Shown here: piece after piece, positions 22,605-33,959 of the stretch
Layout of the letters: each line of letters begins with the position of its first letter
Position numbering within the stretch: position 1 is the stretch's first letter
Assembly: GCA_013420905.1 (NCBI GenBank)
Contig: JAAXNY010000006.1
Location: 2,666,001 to 2,730,000, forward strand
Reading direction: 5' to 3'
Length of the DNA: 64,000 nucleotides
DNA from: Collybia mongolica
Taxonomy: Eukaryota > Basidiomycota > Agaricomycetes > Agaricales > Clitocybaceae
Made by a program: the position numbers and the translations under genes
The notes under the pieces: model-generated
Told to the model about the DNA's origin: nothing
Databases searched by the model: none
The model's input: only the letters and a program-made list of their open reading frames with translations

Positions 22605-23055
22605 CACTCTCTTATAGGTTGAAATTTCATCCAGTTAATTGGAGAAAATTCTAATATCTTTTTTCATCTAAAGGATGGCTGAAATATGTGAGATGAAAAT
22701 AAACTACTAAAATCACTCTTCTATAGGATGAAATTTCATCCAGTTAACTGGGGGAAAATTTAATACTTTTTTTCATCTAATGGATGGCTAACATATTTTG
22801 GATGAAAATCAGCCACTAAATTCACTCTTCTATAAGATGAACTTTCATCCAATTAATTGTAGTTAATTGAAGGGATTTTTAATACATATTTTTATCTAAT
22901 AAATGGCTGAAATATGGGGGATGAAAATCAGGCCACCAACTTCACTCCTTTATAGGATGAAATTTCATCCAATTAATGGAGGGAAAATTTAATACCTTTT
23001 TTCATCTATTGGATGGCTGAAATATGTGGGGTGGAATTTCAGCCACAATTCATAC
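22605..23055. repeat. Four tandem ~110-bp subterminal repeats
   Basis: Units start at CACTCT(T/C)(C/T)TATAGG near 22605, 22714, 22823 and 22943 and are 109, 109, 120 and about 112 bp. Each contains the palindrome GATGAAATTTCATCC, then 'TTAATT', 'TTTTTTCATCTA', 'GGATGGCTGAAATATG' and 'GATGAAAATCAG'. They lie just inside the right end of the tnp2 element, matching the subterminal repeats that CACTA transposase systems bind. Confidence 0.85.
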
Positions 23056-23117
23056 CCCTTTAATTCAGCCATTTAAGTGTGGAAATATGAATTTCCACAC
23101 TTAAATGGCTGAATTTC

Positions 23118-23820
23118 ATGATCCAATGGGGACACAGTGCCCTGCACAGAGCACACCTCTTGGGGAGAATGCCAGTTTATCGTTCAATGGTGGGATTTGG
23201 TGGCCTCATTTTGGAGGGGAGTCATTGCTTTGGGAGAGCAGTGTGGAACAGGGGGGCAAGTAATAGGGGGATTCAGGAGAGGGGGAGCAGGTTTGAGGTA
23301 TGGGTCGTTCATTTAGATTGGACATTTATCTTCAACACTGGGGGGGAGTAATGGGTTTCCAGGGCGACCTGAAAATACCAGGAGGGGAGTGGAACGAGGT
23401 ACCAATGTGAAGGGAGGGGACCATGCCCCAACAAGTGAAGGCAAACCTTTAAGGCATTGGGAGGTTCAGACATGGTACAGTACAATACCATTGGACTGCA
23501 GGTATCCTCAGTCTAGACCTGTAATATGACCTGGAGAGCAACTTAATGTACAGCTCCACCCTGATGGCTCATTACAGATTACTTAGTGGTAATAGGTGTT
23601 TATGCCCGCATGTAGCTGGGTCAAACCTACATGCGTTTAATATTATTATATGACAAAAAAAAAAAAAAAAAAAAAAAAGACCTGGAGAGCAACTTAGTGT
23701 AAGCTCCACCCTGATGGCCCATTACAGATTACTTAGTGGTAATAGGTGTTTCTGCCCACATGTAGCTGGGTCAAACCCACATGCACTTAATATTATTATA
23801 TGACCAAAAAAAAAAAAAAA
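23118..23820 (+). mobile_element. Poly-A retroelement, copy A, with duplicated 3' tail
   Basis: Homologous to the reverse strand of 59771-61741. The 3' module of about 145 bp ('gacctggagagcaactta' to 'attattatatgac') occurs twice in a row, at 23529-23678 and 23679-23820, each ending in poly-A (24 and 15 A). Each module holds a small hairpin (CATGTAGCTGGGTCAAACC...CTACATG) whose centre resembles an RNA polymerase III B box. No protein is encoded. Probably a non-autonomous element mobilised by a LINE. It interrupts the right end of the tnp2 element, between the tandem array and the terminus. Confidence 0.75.
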
Positions 23821-23954
23821 GGATGAAAGTTCACTCCACTAAGGGATAAAAGTTGATCCCAATTGCATACCCTTTAGGTTCATTCACTAAACTTAGGAAA
23901 TGCTGCTTTCATCCATTAAGTGGGGGAAAAACCTCCCCCACCAGGTGCACAGTG
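23821..23954. mobile_element. CACTA-type right terminus of the tnp2 element
   Basis: Reverse complement of 2733-2880: it runs 'GGATGAAAG...' through 'CATCCATTAAGTGGGG' to the end CCACCAGGTGCACAGTG. The base after the terminus is c ('caa'), which does not match ATA before 2733, so the two ends belong to different insertions of one family. Confidence 0.75.
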
Positions 23955-24282
23955 CAAGTGGGTCTATAAAGTGCTGATGTTATGCTGCATAGGGCCTATT
24001 CAGCTTATGTCAAATTTTCTTGAAATATTTTTGAAATGTTTTTCCATGAAAAACATGATTATTTAATCAAAACATATCATATAAGGCAGGGGGTCCCAGT
24101 GAGCCCTTGAAAAAAAAAAAGTATCATATTCTCCCGTTCCGCCACCCCTTGCGTTTTTGTAAGAATTAACTCATTTGGACTGTCACGCCATATCACGTAA
24201 CGTCGGTGCATGTTCTCCACCATATCTCAGCCGAGGCGAGGAGCAGCACTAGGGACCTCCAATCTTTTGTTTTCCTTTCAAA
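23955..24282. other. Transition from repeats to host genes; ICE2 upstream region
   Basis: About 330 bp with no gene. A 12-A run lies at about 24108-24120. CpG becomes frequent again from 24140 on, marking the edge of the repeat block. The ICE2 promoter should lie here; no clear TATA box was seen. Confidence 0.4.
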
Positions 24283-25615
24283 ATGAACCCGTGGTTTATC
24301 TGGAGCGCTATTTCTCATATAGCAAGGTGTGATATATTGCTCGTGGTGTTCCAGGTTGCTGACATACGTTTCAGACTATCCACAGTGCTGCAGATCCTTA
24401 TTTTTCTTCCACTAATATTGGCCACCCTATCAACCCCAGCATTTCTGCTACTCTCTCTCCTCTTGTCCATCCATTCGCTTATTCATGGGACCCTCATCCT
24501 GTTCTGGGGTTCCGATGCTTTATCTGTCATGCAAGTACCCATGCACCCTTTCCTCCTCCTTGTTTGTTTCAACGCATTCTCTTCTTCTGTTAATCCTTGG
24601 CTGATTACTGCCGCCAACTGGTGGGGCACGGCTCTCATCTTCTCCGGGCCTTTGTTTATCACCATGGAGGGCCTATCGAGCTTGCTTGTCGTTCAGAAAC
24701 TTGGACAGGAAGGTAAGCGGCTTGTTGCAGAGGGCGAATCGTATCAGTTTGCTTTATTGGTTGGTTCTGCCATGGCATACGTCGCATCCGCGTGGTGGAT
24801 AGTTGTTGTACGTTGCTCCCAAAACTATATTCGGCTCATTATTCAGCATTTTATTTAGTCGTACCCTGCAGCTGCTTCTTCTCCTTTATCTTCGACTCTC
24901 CTCGGCGCTGCTATCACCGCGTTTTTGTTCCTAACTTTCATTGGTTTCGTGTTGAGACGGACAAATATCATCGAATCCTCCGGACTTGCTGCATTCATTG
25001 CATACAATGTTTGGCTGTGTGGCTTTGACCAACAATCCTTTTCTGATCCAGCATCATCCTAGTACGCCTTCTGTGGTGTAAATACCAATCACATTCGCTA
25101 ACTCAGGATCAGCGCGCCACTTCTGCCGAATATTCTTCCTCACTTTCAAGCATTACTCAACTTCGTGATTAACACTTTGCCCAAGCCGGTTCTAATTGCA
25201 CTTCTTTACCGCCTCTCCATGCTCCACCTTGCCTCCCGAATACTACCTACAATCGGTGCAGACAGCTGGGAATCCGACGAAGGCGTTCATGATGGCTGGG
25301 ATGACCGACCAGTGGGATTTTTTATCCTATCTCCCCACCTCAGAGAAACTGATATTCTCCCCAGACGTCTAACTTGACCCGAATTCTTTTGACTTATCGG
25401 CAATTCGTATTTGTCACTGTGTACTCACACCTCCTTTGTATGTGGCTATCCTATGTGTCTCCGTCGAAATCTAATTTCCTCGAATAGTACTGGACCATTC
25501 GTCCCAAATATGGTGGCGATGGATGAATATATTTCTTACCCTTGTCATATGGTCAGTGGAACTGCTTGTGAGCTCGGAGGACGATGTCACAACGAAAGAT
25601 TGGAAGGTGGATTGA
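24283..25615 (+). CDS. ICE2: ICE2-family ER membrane protein
   Basis: ICE2 is a polytopic ER membrane protein that in yeast helps shape cortical ER and supports lipid metabolism at the ER. Five exons read cleanly: 24283-24807, 24859-25061, 25113-25311, 25365-25437, 25488-25615, giving 375 residues. Introns are 51-53 nt with GT/AG ends. The third exon must use the second of two nearby AGs (25112), because the first would create a TAG. Hydrophobic segments alternate throughout (e.g. 'LQILIFLPLILATL', 'FLLLSLLLSIHSLIHGTL', 'AITAFLFLTFIGFVL'). The family core 'MEGLSSLLVVQKLGQ' is at about residues 126-140. The length is somewhat below yeast ICE2. Tail-to-tail with the MoaE gene, with a 90-bp gap. 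Confidence 0.85.
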
Positions 25616-25705
25616 TGCTCTCCATCTACAAATAATAGACGATATCTTCTTTTAATCGTACCCCAGATTCATGTGTAACGTACTAAAGGCAATGCATTCC
25701 TCATA

Positions 25706-26371
25706 TCATACATTCTCCTTCCATTCAGCCTCGCTCTCAGATTCGCCTTCATAGTATTCTCTTTTCCATATTTGTGCCTTGCGCTTTACTTCTTCTAAGA
25801 TTAACTCACAAGCAATGAGAGCCTCCTTGCGATGGGGTGACGACACTGCAATAACTGGGAACAGAATAATCAAAGCCACAAACATGATATTTTGGGGCGA
25901 CACGTACCAATGGACGGCTCGCCAACTGGAACCGTGCCAAGGCGGTGGTATACAGCACATCGAAGGAACGACCGAACCTTCTGATCATCTGGGTGGTGGT
26001 CTGAACGAGAAATCGAATTCGCGGCGGCCTGGATTATGTTCGCCATGGTTTTGATAGCCAGCTTGGAATAAGCTTGGTATTCCAACCGCGTCACCTTTTT
26101 CCCTATTGAGCCATTTTAAGAAGGTGTGAGTGCATCTAGACCGAGCAAACCTTTGAAAGAATTACGCGTAGTTCCTATGCGAGAAATGAACATTGTGTCG
26201 AGATATTAGTGCTTAAAACCGACCGATGAAGACTGCACTCGCCCCGGCGGCATCATCTCGGACGAAATTAGTGACCTGGTCTACTTTAATTGGATCATGA
26301 CATAGAACACAGATGCCTTCTGGAATCTCTAGAGTAGCGTCGACTGATGTTGTGGGTGTTGATAGTGACAT
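25706..26371 (-). CDS. MOCS2B: Molybdopterin synthase catalytic subunit (MoaE/MOCS2B)
   Basis: Transfers sulfur from the small subunit MOCS2A/MoaD to precursor Z (cPMP), forming molybdopterin in molybdenum cofactor synthesis. Four exons: 26371-26224, 26174-26151 (a 24-nt microexon encoding 'TTRNSFKG'), 26102-25908, 25854-25706; 171 residues. Family motifs in order: 'AGASAVFIG|TTR', 'KVTRLEYQAYSKLAIKTM', 'VYHRLGTVPVGEPSI', 'AVSSPHRKEALIACE', and 'QIWKREYYEG', which contains the conserved C-terminal lysines of the active site. The length fits the eukaryotic family. No partner MOCS2A is seen nearby. ATG 26371 is the first in frame and yields a plausible N-terminus. Confidence 0.9.
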
Positions 26372-26468
26372 TGAATGGCACGGTTGGCAACGCGGACCGG
26401 TCCGATCATTTATGAACCCTTAGAGTAATAAGTATTTAAATAAATAAGAATAAGTTGAACCTCTCGAA

Positions 26469-29400
26469 ATGTTCTACCCACGTCTACTCAAGTCTTCCGC
26501 CTTTAAACTTCTCCGCACCCCCAACCGCTCAGTGTCAGCGTCAACATGGGCCCAACTCAGTACAGCCCTACCACCCGACACACCTCTAGATATCCACCCA
26601 GAGGTTCAGGATGCTCTTGCTACAGGGCGGCCTGTTGTTGCTCTCGAAACCGCCCTTGTCACCCACGGTTTTCCTTATCCTGAAAACATAGAACTTGCGA
26701 TGTCTCTCGAAGACGTTGTAAGATCAACGGGTTCTATACCGGCGACGATAGCAGTTATAGGTGGTCGCATAAAGGTTGGGATGGATAAGCCACACTTTGA
26801 ACGGCTGGCAGACAAGCAGCACAAGCCGGCTAAGATATCTCGTCGCGACTTAGGAGTTGCTCTCGCACTTGAGCTCGATGGTGGTGTGTTTGGTATATTT
26901 CTTGTCGCGACCATTTTACCATCTGCATACTTAGGAACTACATGTAGTGCTACGTTGGTATGCGCTGCACTGGCAAGGATTAAGGTACGATGATGACGAT
27001 TTATTTAGAATTTCAAGGTCGTCTGATCGTTTCGGCAGGTCTTTGCAACAGGAGGGTGAGCTATTGTATTTTTCCATTCTCCTTATAAGTGGTACCGAAT
27101 ACAATAGGCTTGGAGGCGTGCATCGTGGAGGAGAGAATTGTATGTGACTAAAGCGGCCTGTACGCACATATTAACCAACCAACAGCAATGGACGTATCTG
27201 CCGACCTCAGTGAACTTAGCCGCTGCCCTGTCGGATTGGTTTCGTCGGGGGTGAAGTCAATTCTGGATATCCGAAGGTTATAACCCCCCCCCTCCCCTCT
27301 AATGGATCTTTAGCTGACGTCTAATCATAGAACTCTTGAGTACCTAGTAAGACCTTACTTCGTTCTAAAATACAAATAATCTCATTGACGTGCAGGAAAC
27401 TCTTGGAGTTCCTGTTATCACCTATGGAACGACGCGCGAGTTTCCAGCGTTCTTTTCTCGACATAGTGGGGTCGATGTATGTCTTGCTCTATAAATTATC
27501 CCTCTCCTATCGACGGTAGTTTTAGGCGCCTTGGAACGTGAACGACCCAATAACGGCTGCTAAAATTCTGCGTATGCGATTATTCCCCATTGGCGTTTTG
27601 GCCTGAGACTGATACCTCGAATTAATACAGATGCTCAATGGCAACTAGGTATCGACAATGGTGCGTTGATCGCCGTTCCGATACCAGAACAGTACGAAGA
27701 AGCTGGAAGGGGCATTCAACTAGCGGTAGATCAGGCTGTAGCCGAATCAGAAGAGAAAGGGATCGACAAACTTGGCAAAGACGTCACACCATGGCTTCTC
27801 ACACGGATTGGGGAACTCACAGCGGGTAGTTCTCTTAATTCCAACATTGCCCTGTTGAAAAACACCGCACTCGTTGGTAAGTATTCCACACATCCACCTA
27901 ATCTCAGGCTCAACATCTCTATCAGGTGGGCAGATAGCCGTGGAATATCAGAAACTGTCGGCAAATCAAGTGAGGAGCAGTTCACATTTGTAGTTTGTAG
28001 CAAGTATGCGAGTTCTCAACTAGGGCTAGGTTCCCCCCACCCCAACACCCGACACTCTCCACCATACTCATAAGCACTATTTACCTAAGCCCAACTTTGC
28101 CTTAACAGCTCCTGTTAGTTCAATAGCTTGACCATACACTCATATGTTGAACTTGCGCCTTAGCCTCCAGCCCGATTGATTATTGTCGGCTCTGCTGCCG
28201 TGGACATTATTGCTCAAACAGAACCAGCTTCCGGAGACGCTTCTATGGCACATTCCACTGCACCAGGCACTATCATTGTGTCTCCTGGTGGTGTTGCCCG
28301 GAATGTTGCAGAAGCTTCTCATCGTGTTTTGACCGCCCAATCTTCAGAAATATCCTCTATGTTGGTTTCACCAATTGGTAAAGACCTTTTTGGTGCCCTG
28401 GTGGTCGAAGAAACTCAGAAAGCGGGAATGAGGGTTGACGGCTTTATTTTAAGCAACAAACGAACAGCTATTTGCAATATGGTCTTAGAAGAGAATGGAA
28501 GCCTTGTTGGTGGCGTTGCCGACATGAGCATTACTACCTCATTAAGAGAAGATTTGGTTGCGTTTACTCTTGTTTCAGCGTTTGAGCGTTTGTTAATGTT
28601 GCTCGTAGGTTCTTCCTTTTGTCCAAAACCACAAGCCCATCATCCTTGCACTGGATGGAAATTTATCACCGGAAGCTATTAGAGCTCTCGTTATTCACTG
28701 CCTCGAAAATGACGTCAAAGGTATGATATGTAGCCTACTTTTATAAGGTCCTCTCACTTACTGTATTGTTTCTTGTCAGTGTTCTAGTAAGTGGAATCCT
28801 ATCAGATTCTGTCAAAAACTCTGAGCACATCATTTTAGTGAACCCACTTCAATTATCAAATCAGTAGCTATTCTACCCGCCATCGCGGCCTCTCTGGATC
28901 TCATTGATACGAGTTACTCCCCCATTGCATTTGCCTCCCCCAATGTACGCGAGTTGATCCAGATAGGCCGAGCCTCAAACATCGAGCCCTTCAACCTGAC
29001 TTCCCACCCCTCCTGGTGGACCGTTGTCGACAAATTTTCACTGGGATCTACATTCCGCATGGATTTAGAACAACTCGCGAGGCAAAACGCTTCTGATTTC
29101 GATTCGTCAAGAGGCACACTACGATTTCTAATAACTGAAGGAATTGCACAGACGGCAGTAAAACTCCTCCCATTCTTTCAACACCTAGTGATCAAGTGCG
29201 GAGAACATGGAGTCGTTGTTGCCTTCCGTATTTCTCAAGCTGATTCACGGACGTCGCGCTGGACGCAGAAACGCAGTGAACCTTCTGAACGATACATCAT
29301 TGCTCATGGAGCGAACGGCGAAACAATGGTTCTACAGCACTTTCCTGCGTTGCCGATAAACAAGGTCATAAACGTTACAGGAGCTGGAGACTCATTTGTT

Positions 29401-29568
29401 GGGGCGTTCCTAGCGAATTTGGTCCAAGAACCAAAGTTATGCGGGGATCCGAAATCACTGCAAAGGGCATTATTTTCCGCTCAACGAGCCGCGATCCTAT
29501 CTCTCCAGAGTAGTTACGCTGTCTCACCCTCTTTATCGTTACCAGATCAAGGTTATGGCACAATTTAA
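26469..29568 (+). CDS. Pseudouridine-5'-phosphate glycosidase fused to PfkB-type kinase
   Basis: The pathway is pseudouridine breakdown: a PfkB kinase phosphorylates pseudouridine, and the glycosidase splits pseudouridine 5'-phosphate into uracil and ribose 5-phosphate. Exon 1 (26469-26883) has 'GRPVVALETALVTHGFPYPEN' and 'ATIAVIGGRIKVGM'; later exons give 'TCSATLVCAALA', 'VFATGGLGGVHRGGEN', 'LGVPVITYGTTREFPAFF', and 'GIDNGALIAVPIP' (27631 on). The kinase half starts near 28170 with 'LIIVGSAAVDIIAQTEP', 'SPGGVARNVAEA', 'VSPIGKDLFG', and ends with the PfkB signature 'NVTGAGDSFVGAF' (about 29366). At least a dozen short exons are present, including microexons of 17 nt (27039-27055) and 16 nt (27331-27346). 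The N-terminus is basic and Ser-rich, so mitochondrial targeting is possible. Such fusions are known in fungi and animals. Confidence 0.9.
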
Positions 29569-29699
29569 CTTGGTACATGTAGCGGACCGACTTGTACAGT
29601 TTCCTTCTCCCGGCGGAGCTGTTCCTTTAATGCTGTGTTAGACGTTTTTGCTATAGTCTTCATTTTCTTGTCGAATCGGGACTGGAAATAGGATATATA
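29569..29699. terminator. Shared 3' region of convergent genes
   Basis: 131 bp between the stops of the PUMG-PfkB gene (+) and the helicase gene (-). Both transcripts must end here or overlap. A 'ggatatatattaagcat' AT stretch near 29690 could serve as a polyadenylation signal. Confidence 0.3.
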
Positions 29700-32144
29700 T
29701 TAAGCATAAAAAGGCACCCTTTGAAAGAACAGCAATGCTACCTGTGCTCCATGTTTCAACCTCGTGATTATGTTCGCCACTTGACCTTTGGTCATGTCTG
29801 CAATTTTTTTGGTTTTGGCATCATTTGACATAGGGTCTTGAAATACGTCGCGACGGAGCCATCGTTTTGTTAATAGTCGTTGTTGGCTTTCAGTCGCAGG
29901 GGCACGCCTCCAACGGGCCGATCGAAGAAGCCTGCAGGTACGGATTACTACATTAGTGAGCATACAAAGGAAATCTTTACCCAAGTGACATAGGTCCTCG
30001 AACAACCTTACTCGTAGCGTAAGTATCGCACCCTCGCACAGCGTCACCGAGTGTTTCCGCGGTAAGAATCTTCCGACTCCTTAAGAAAGGTGATAGTTTA
30101 AGTGAAGCGGCTGTGACCTTGTCGAGTGCGGCTGGGGTATAATGGGCTTCAAAGTAGGTGCCATCTTCTGAAAGGCAACGTTCAGTAGTGACATGGGACA
30201 TAGCTGATTTCATGCCTTCTGCGCGCTTAACACGTTCTATTCGCAGATATCCTTTCCCAAGGCATTCAAGAACATAGATGTCCCCTCCACATCCAACCCA
30301 CGCATATTGACTTAATCTGGAAATATGAGGGGCACCTGAAGATCCACTGACCATTGAAAATGGATCTTCATAGTCAGTGTATGTGACCGATTTTGGAGTT
30401 GGAACAGTTGTGATATTATGGGACGCAATAGTTTCTGTGGCACGCTTTTCGAGCCCTTCAAGGGTCTCATCTGCGGACGGCGTTAGTGTTGGGTACATAA
30501 AACGGAATAACTCACCTTCGATGATGATCTCTCCTGGATCGAGTCCAAACAAAGTGGGAGTCGAGATAACACCCGATACACTCGTAGTGCTATCTACGAA
30601 ATCTATTATACGACAATTTTCCTTGCCCGTACCAGGCGACTGCCGCATTCCCCGACCAATCTATGACGACATGAGCCCGGTCTCGCAGTTATTGTTCCAA
30701 ACTGACCATCTGAGCGAAAATATTTCGAGAACGAGTGGGTCGAGCGACAATGACACAGTCAATGTTAGGAATATCAGCCCCTTCTGTTAATATGGCTAAC
30801 AATACAGCCTACTTGAGTACGGGAAAATAGCTTAAAAAGAAATGACTAACCACAATTTATTAGGACAGGGAATTGGCCGGATTTGAATGATTCGATCAAA
30901 GCTTTACGTTCGATGTTGGGGGTTTTCGAGTATAGATACCTTGCATCAATCCCGTAATTACGAAAGGTTTGGGTGAGGGCTTCGACGTGCGAAACATTGA
31001 CACAAAATACAAGCGTTGATTTTCGTGTCACTGGGCGAGCAGAGTACAACTTTAAGTGAACATATCCTCGAACCATACACTGAAAACTTACATGCACGGT
31101 CAAGCCATGTTTTTACAATCAGATCATTTACAGTGTCGGTGTTGATAACATGTGCTAGACTTGTAGGATTGAAATCTCCGGTCCGAGAATTAATGGTGAC
31201 ATTCTTCAGATTGATGTTTGCCCGAACAGATGTAAAGCGCACGTCACACAACCTATTTAGTACATGATTATAATAGCTAGCGTCGAAGGGTTACCACGAA
31301 CCATTGCTCCTTGATCATTTCAAGAAAATCCCGATGGTACACTATCCGTTCAAAGACAGATCCGAGAGCCAGGCCGTCGTGGCGGCTAAATGTTGCAGAA
31401 AACCCGATGATAGGAATTTTGTATGGAAGTGAAGGTGGGCAAAATCCTGGGTCAGGATTTTTGATCTCAGAGTCGAAGTGTGACAATAATCGGCGATAAC
31501 TAGTAGAACCAGAACTATTAGATGTAGAGGTTGAAAACACTGGCACGTACGACGGAGCTGCAGCATGGTGCGCTTCATCGATAATGATGGCTTTCACTGT
31601 TCGAAGATTAAACTTTGCTAATCGCTCAGTATTGAGTAATGTCTGGTATGTAGCAACAGTTCTGATGATGTTAAATCTTTCCGGTTCTGATTCAGATGAG
31701 AAATGAATCTTACACATCTGCATTACCAGATGCCTTGTGTCTAGTTCCCTGTTCAATTTCCACAGACCACTTCGGGAAGAGGTTCGCCACCTGGTTTGCA
31801 GACTGCCTCGCGAGCTCTATACTGTTTACAATAATGAGAGACCTTGAAGCAGTAGGGTTCGACATTGGAGATGGGATCCTTGACAGAAGGGATATAAAAA
31901 CAGTCGTTTTGCCAGCGCCGGTAGGCAGGGAAACACCGATGCGTGAAATGCCTGACTGTAGGGCCTCGATGCAAGCGTCCAGACAGTGTTCTTGGTATGG
32001 CCGAAGTACAAGAGACGAAAGCGCAAGAGTAGAGGGCCTTGTAGACAATACTCGGCGCAACCTGTGCACATTTCGATACCATAAAGGCGGTTTGGATATA
32101 AGTGAAACCACCATCGCGAAAAAGGCCACCCTAAAGCATTGCAA
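29700..32144 (-). CDS. IRC3: Mitochondrial-type DEAD/DEAH-box helicase, IRC3-like
   Basis: SF2 helicase of the IRC3 type; yeast Irc3 is a mitochondrial DNA helicase needed for mtDNA maintenance. The N-terminus is basic without acidic residues for some 40 positions ('[17 protein letters not shown]'), fitting a mitochondrial presequence. Motifs: Q-like '[16 protein letters not shown]', Walker A 'SLPTGAGKT' (about 31905), 'IIDEAHH' (31570), motif III 'GFSATF' (31395), '[15 protein letters not shown]' (31000), motif V '[15 protein letters not shown]' and '[13 protein letters not shown]' (about 30740-30820). The C-terminal family end '[18 protein letters not shown]' lies at 29740-29790. About seven exons. 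The start could be 32144 or the next Met 33 nt downstream. Convergent with the upstream-numbered fusion gene. Confidence 0.85.
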
Positions 32145-32348
32145 TGCAGTTCCTTATGACCTGCATTTGTACATATTTGGTTAAGCGAGATCGTTGGGTT
32201 AGCAAAATATTATATAGATGCTTCCTTTCATCGCAATAGTACATTTGTAGGATGTGATAGAATAAGTATAAAGAAGCCATGCCCAACGTAAGACCCGGAT
32301 AAACGACACATGATAATGGCGAGGTTTACTACAGCCATATAAACTGAC
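32145..32348. other. Intergenic, helicase promoter and carrier 3' region
   Basis: About 200 bp. It holds the promoter of the minus-strand helicase gene; the minus-strand ADP/ATP carrier terminates at its right side. No specific element recognised. Confidence 0.3.
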
Positions 32349-33717
32349 TTAGCCGGACCCTGGCGAACAAAGCGACGGTTCAACGTAAAAGCGTGTGTGG
32401 TTGGTGTAATGGTACTTACCGCCAGAGTAGACTTTGCCAAACAAAACCTGTTGGATCTTGTCATAAAGAGACAATACACCAGCACCGGCAACTCCACGAA
32501 GAATGTTAGCACCCGCACCCTTGAAGAGAGACTTGGTGCCTTCCTTTGCGATAATCTAGGCAAATGAAACGTTACATATGGCTAAAGGATATTATGTTCA
32601 TGCTAACCTGGGAGCCTGCGTCGACCATCGACTTGTAGTTAACACCAGACCCAGAAGTCATCATCATGCGACGACTGCACAGAGTTTAGTATAAGCCAGG
32701 CAGTAATCCCGCTTCACATACCGAATAGTATCCAAAGGGTAAGAAGCGAGACCAGCGCCGATGGTAACGCCCCAACCGAGACCGAAGGAGGCCAAGAACG
32801 AGCCCTCCAGCGCGCCGACAAGGACGACAGGCTCTACAAATGACGTCAACCCTTCCGGAAAACCATATAGATGAACCACGTACTGAGAGAATCGTAAACA
32901 CCAAAATAAAGGCCACGGTAGACGATAATTCCGACAACAGAAGGGACGAATCCGCGGTAGAGGCCAGCGATACCATCAGAAGCCAAGGTCTTTTTGTAAA
33001 CGTCGACCAACCCATTGAACTGACGTGCATCTCCACTTTTGGCGGACTTAGCGTCGTTGGCCAGACGGGTACGAGCATAGTCCAGGGAGTAAACGAAGAG
33101 CAACGACGAGGCACCTGCGGCACCTCCAGAGGCAACGTTACCAGCAAACCACTTCCAGTAGCCTTCATTCTTCTTGAAGCCAAAGAGGGACTTGAAGTAG
33201 TCCTCTACGTATGAATTTCAGTTCAGGAACCTTGCAAACTGGGAAGTGTTACGGACTGAAGGCAAAGTTCAGGGCCTGCGTTGGGAAATAGCGGATGACG
33301 TTGGCCGTATTGCCTCTCCAAAGTGCAACAATGCCTTCTTCTCGGTAGGTGCGAGAAAATGCATCACCAACACCTTTGTAAGGGGTAGCGAGACGACCTT
33401 GCTTAATCTGCAAATGTGAAGTTTCAGTGTATACATATCACTGGTCGTTTGCAAACCCACCATCTCATCCTGATTCTGAACCAATAACTTGATACGTTCA
33501 ATGGGTGCTGCACTGGTCTTAGCGACTGCCTAAGAAATAACAATATTAGGTATGACACGATTTCGACGCCCGTAACGTAAACTACATACTGCAGACACGC
33601 CACCCATCAGGAAATCAGCTGAACCACAGGCAATCAGATACAAAATTTCACCATCTGTATCAAAAAGGACAGACCAGCGAAATCCTTTGGGCTTTTGACC
33701 TTTTTTATATCGGCCAT
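32349..33717 (-). CDS. AAC: Mitochondrial ADP/ATP carrier
   Basis: Exchanges cytosolic ADP for matrix ATP across the inner mitochondrial membrane. The first exon starts at ATG 33717 ('[13 protein letters not shown]'). Carrier repeats follow: '[10 protein letters not shown]' with '[15 protein letters not shown]' (33480-33620), '[10 protein letters not shown]', '[17 protein letters not shown]' (33050-33100), '[18 protein letters not shown]', and 'ASYPLDTIR' joined by splicing to '[10 protein letters not shown]' (32650-32760). The RRRMMM nucleotide-carrier signature is thus complete across an intron. The protein ends 'FGKVYSGG' plus a last tiny exon 'SG' with the stop at 32349-32351. Three P.(D/E)..(K/R) signatures are present, as expected. 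At least seven exons. Likely highly expressed; no promoter element was identified. Confidence 0.92.
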
Positions 33718-33959
33718 TTTGACAGAGGACAAGACAGGAGGATGAGTAGAGGTTGAAATGGAAAATTGGCGATTGAAAGAAATTGGAAACAAAAAACACT
33801 TGTCCTCATGCTTGTCTCCGATTGGCAACATTACGTAACTTATATAAATGAATCATAGAATTCGGTTTACATGTTACTGTGGTTTGATGAATGTAAAAGA
33901 GACCAATGCATTTAAATTAGTATATGGTGTAGGATAATAATGCAAAAGTACTGTGACCA

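Noticed and set aside
23133..23528. Protein-coding gene in the body of retroelement copy A
   Set aside because: The short open frames are not conserved in copy B.
2733..23954. One single 21-kb CACTA element bounded by the two matching termini
   Set aside because: The bases next to the termini differ (ATA before 2733, CAA after 23954), and the interior holds two inverted cassettes, so two insertions of one family are more likely.
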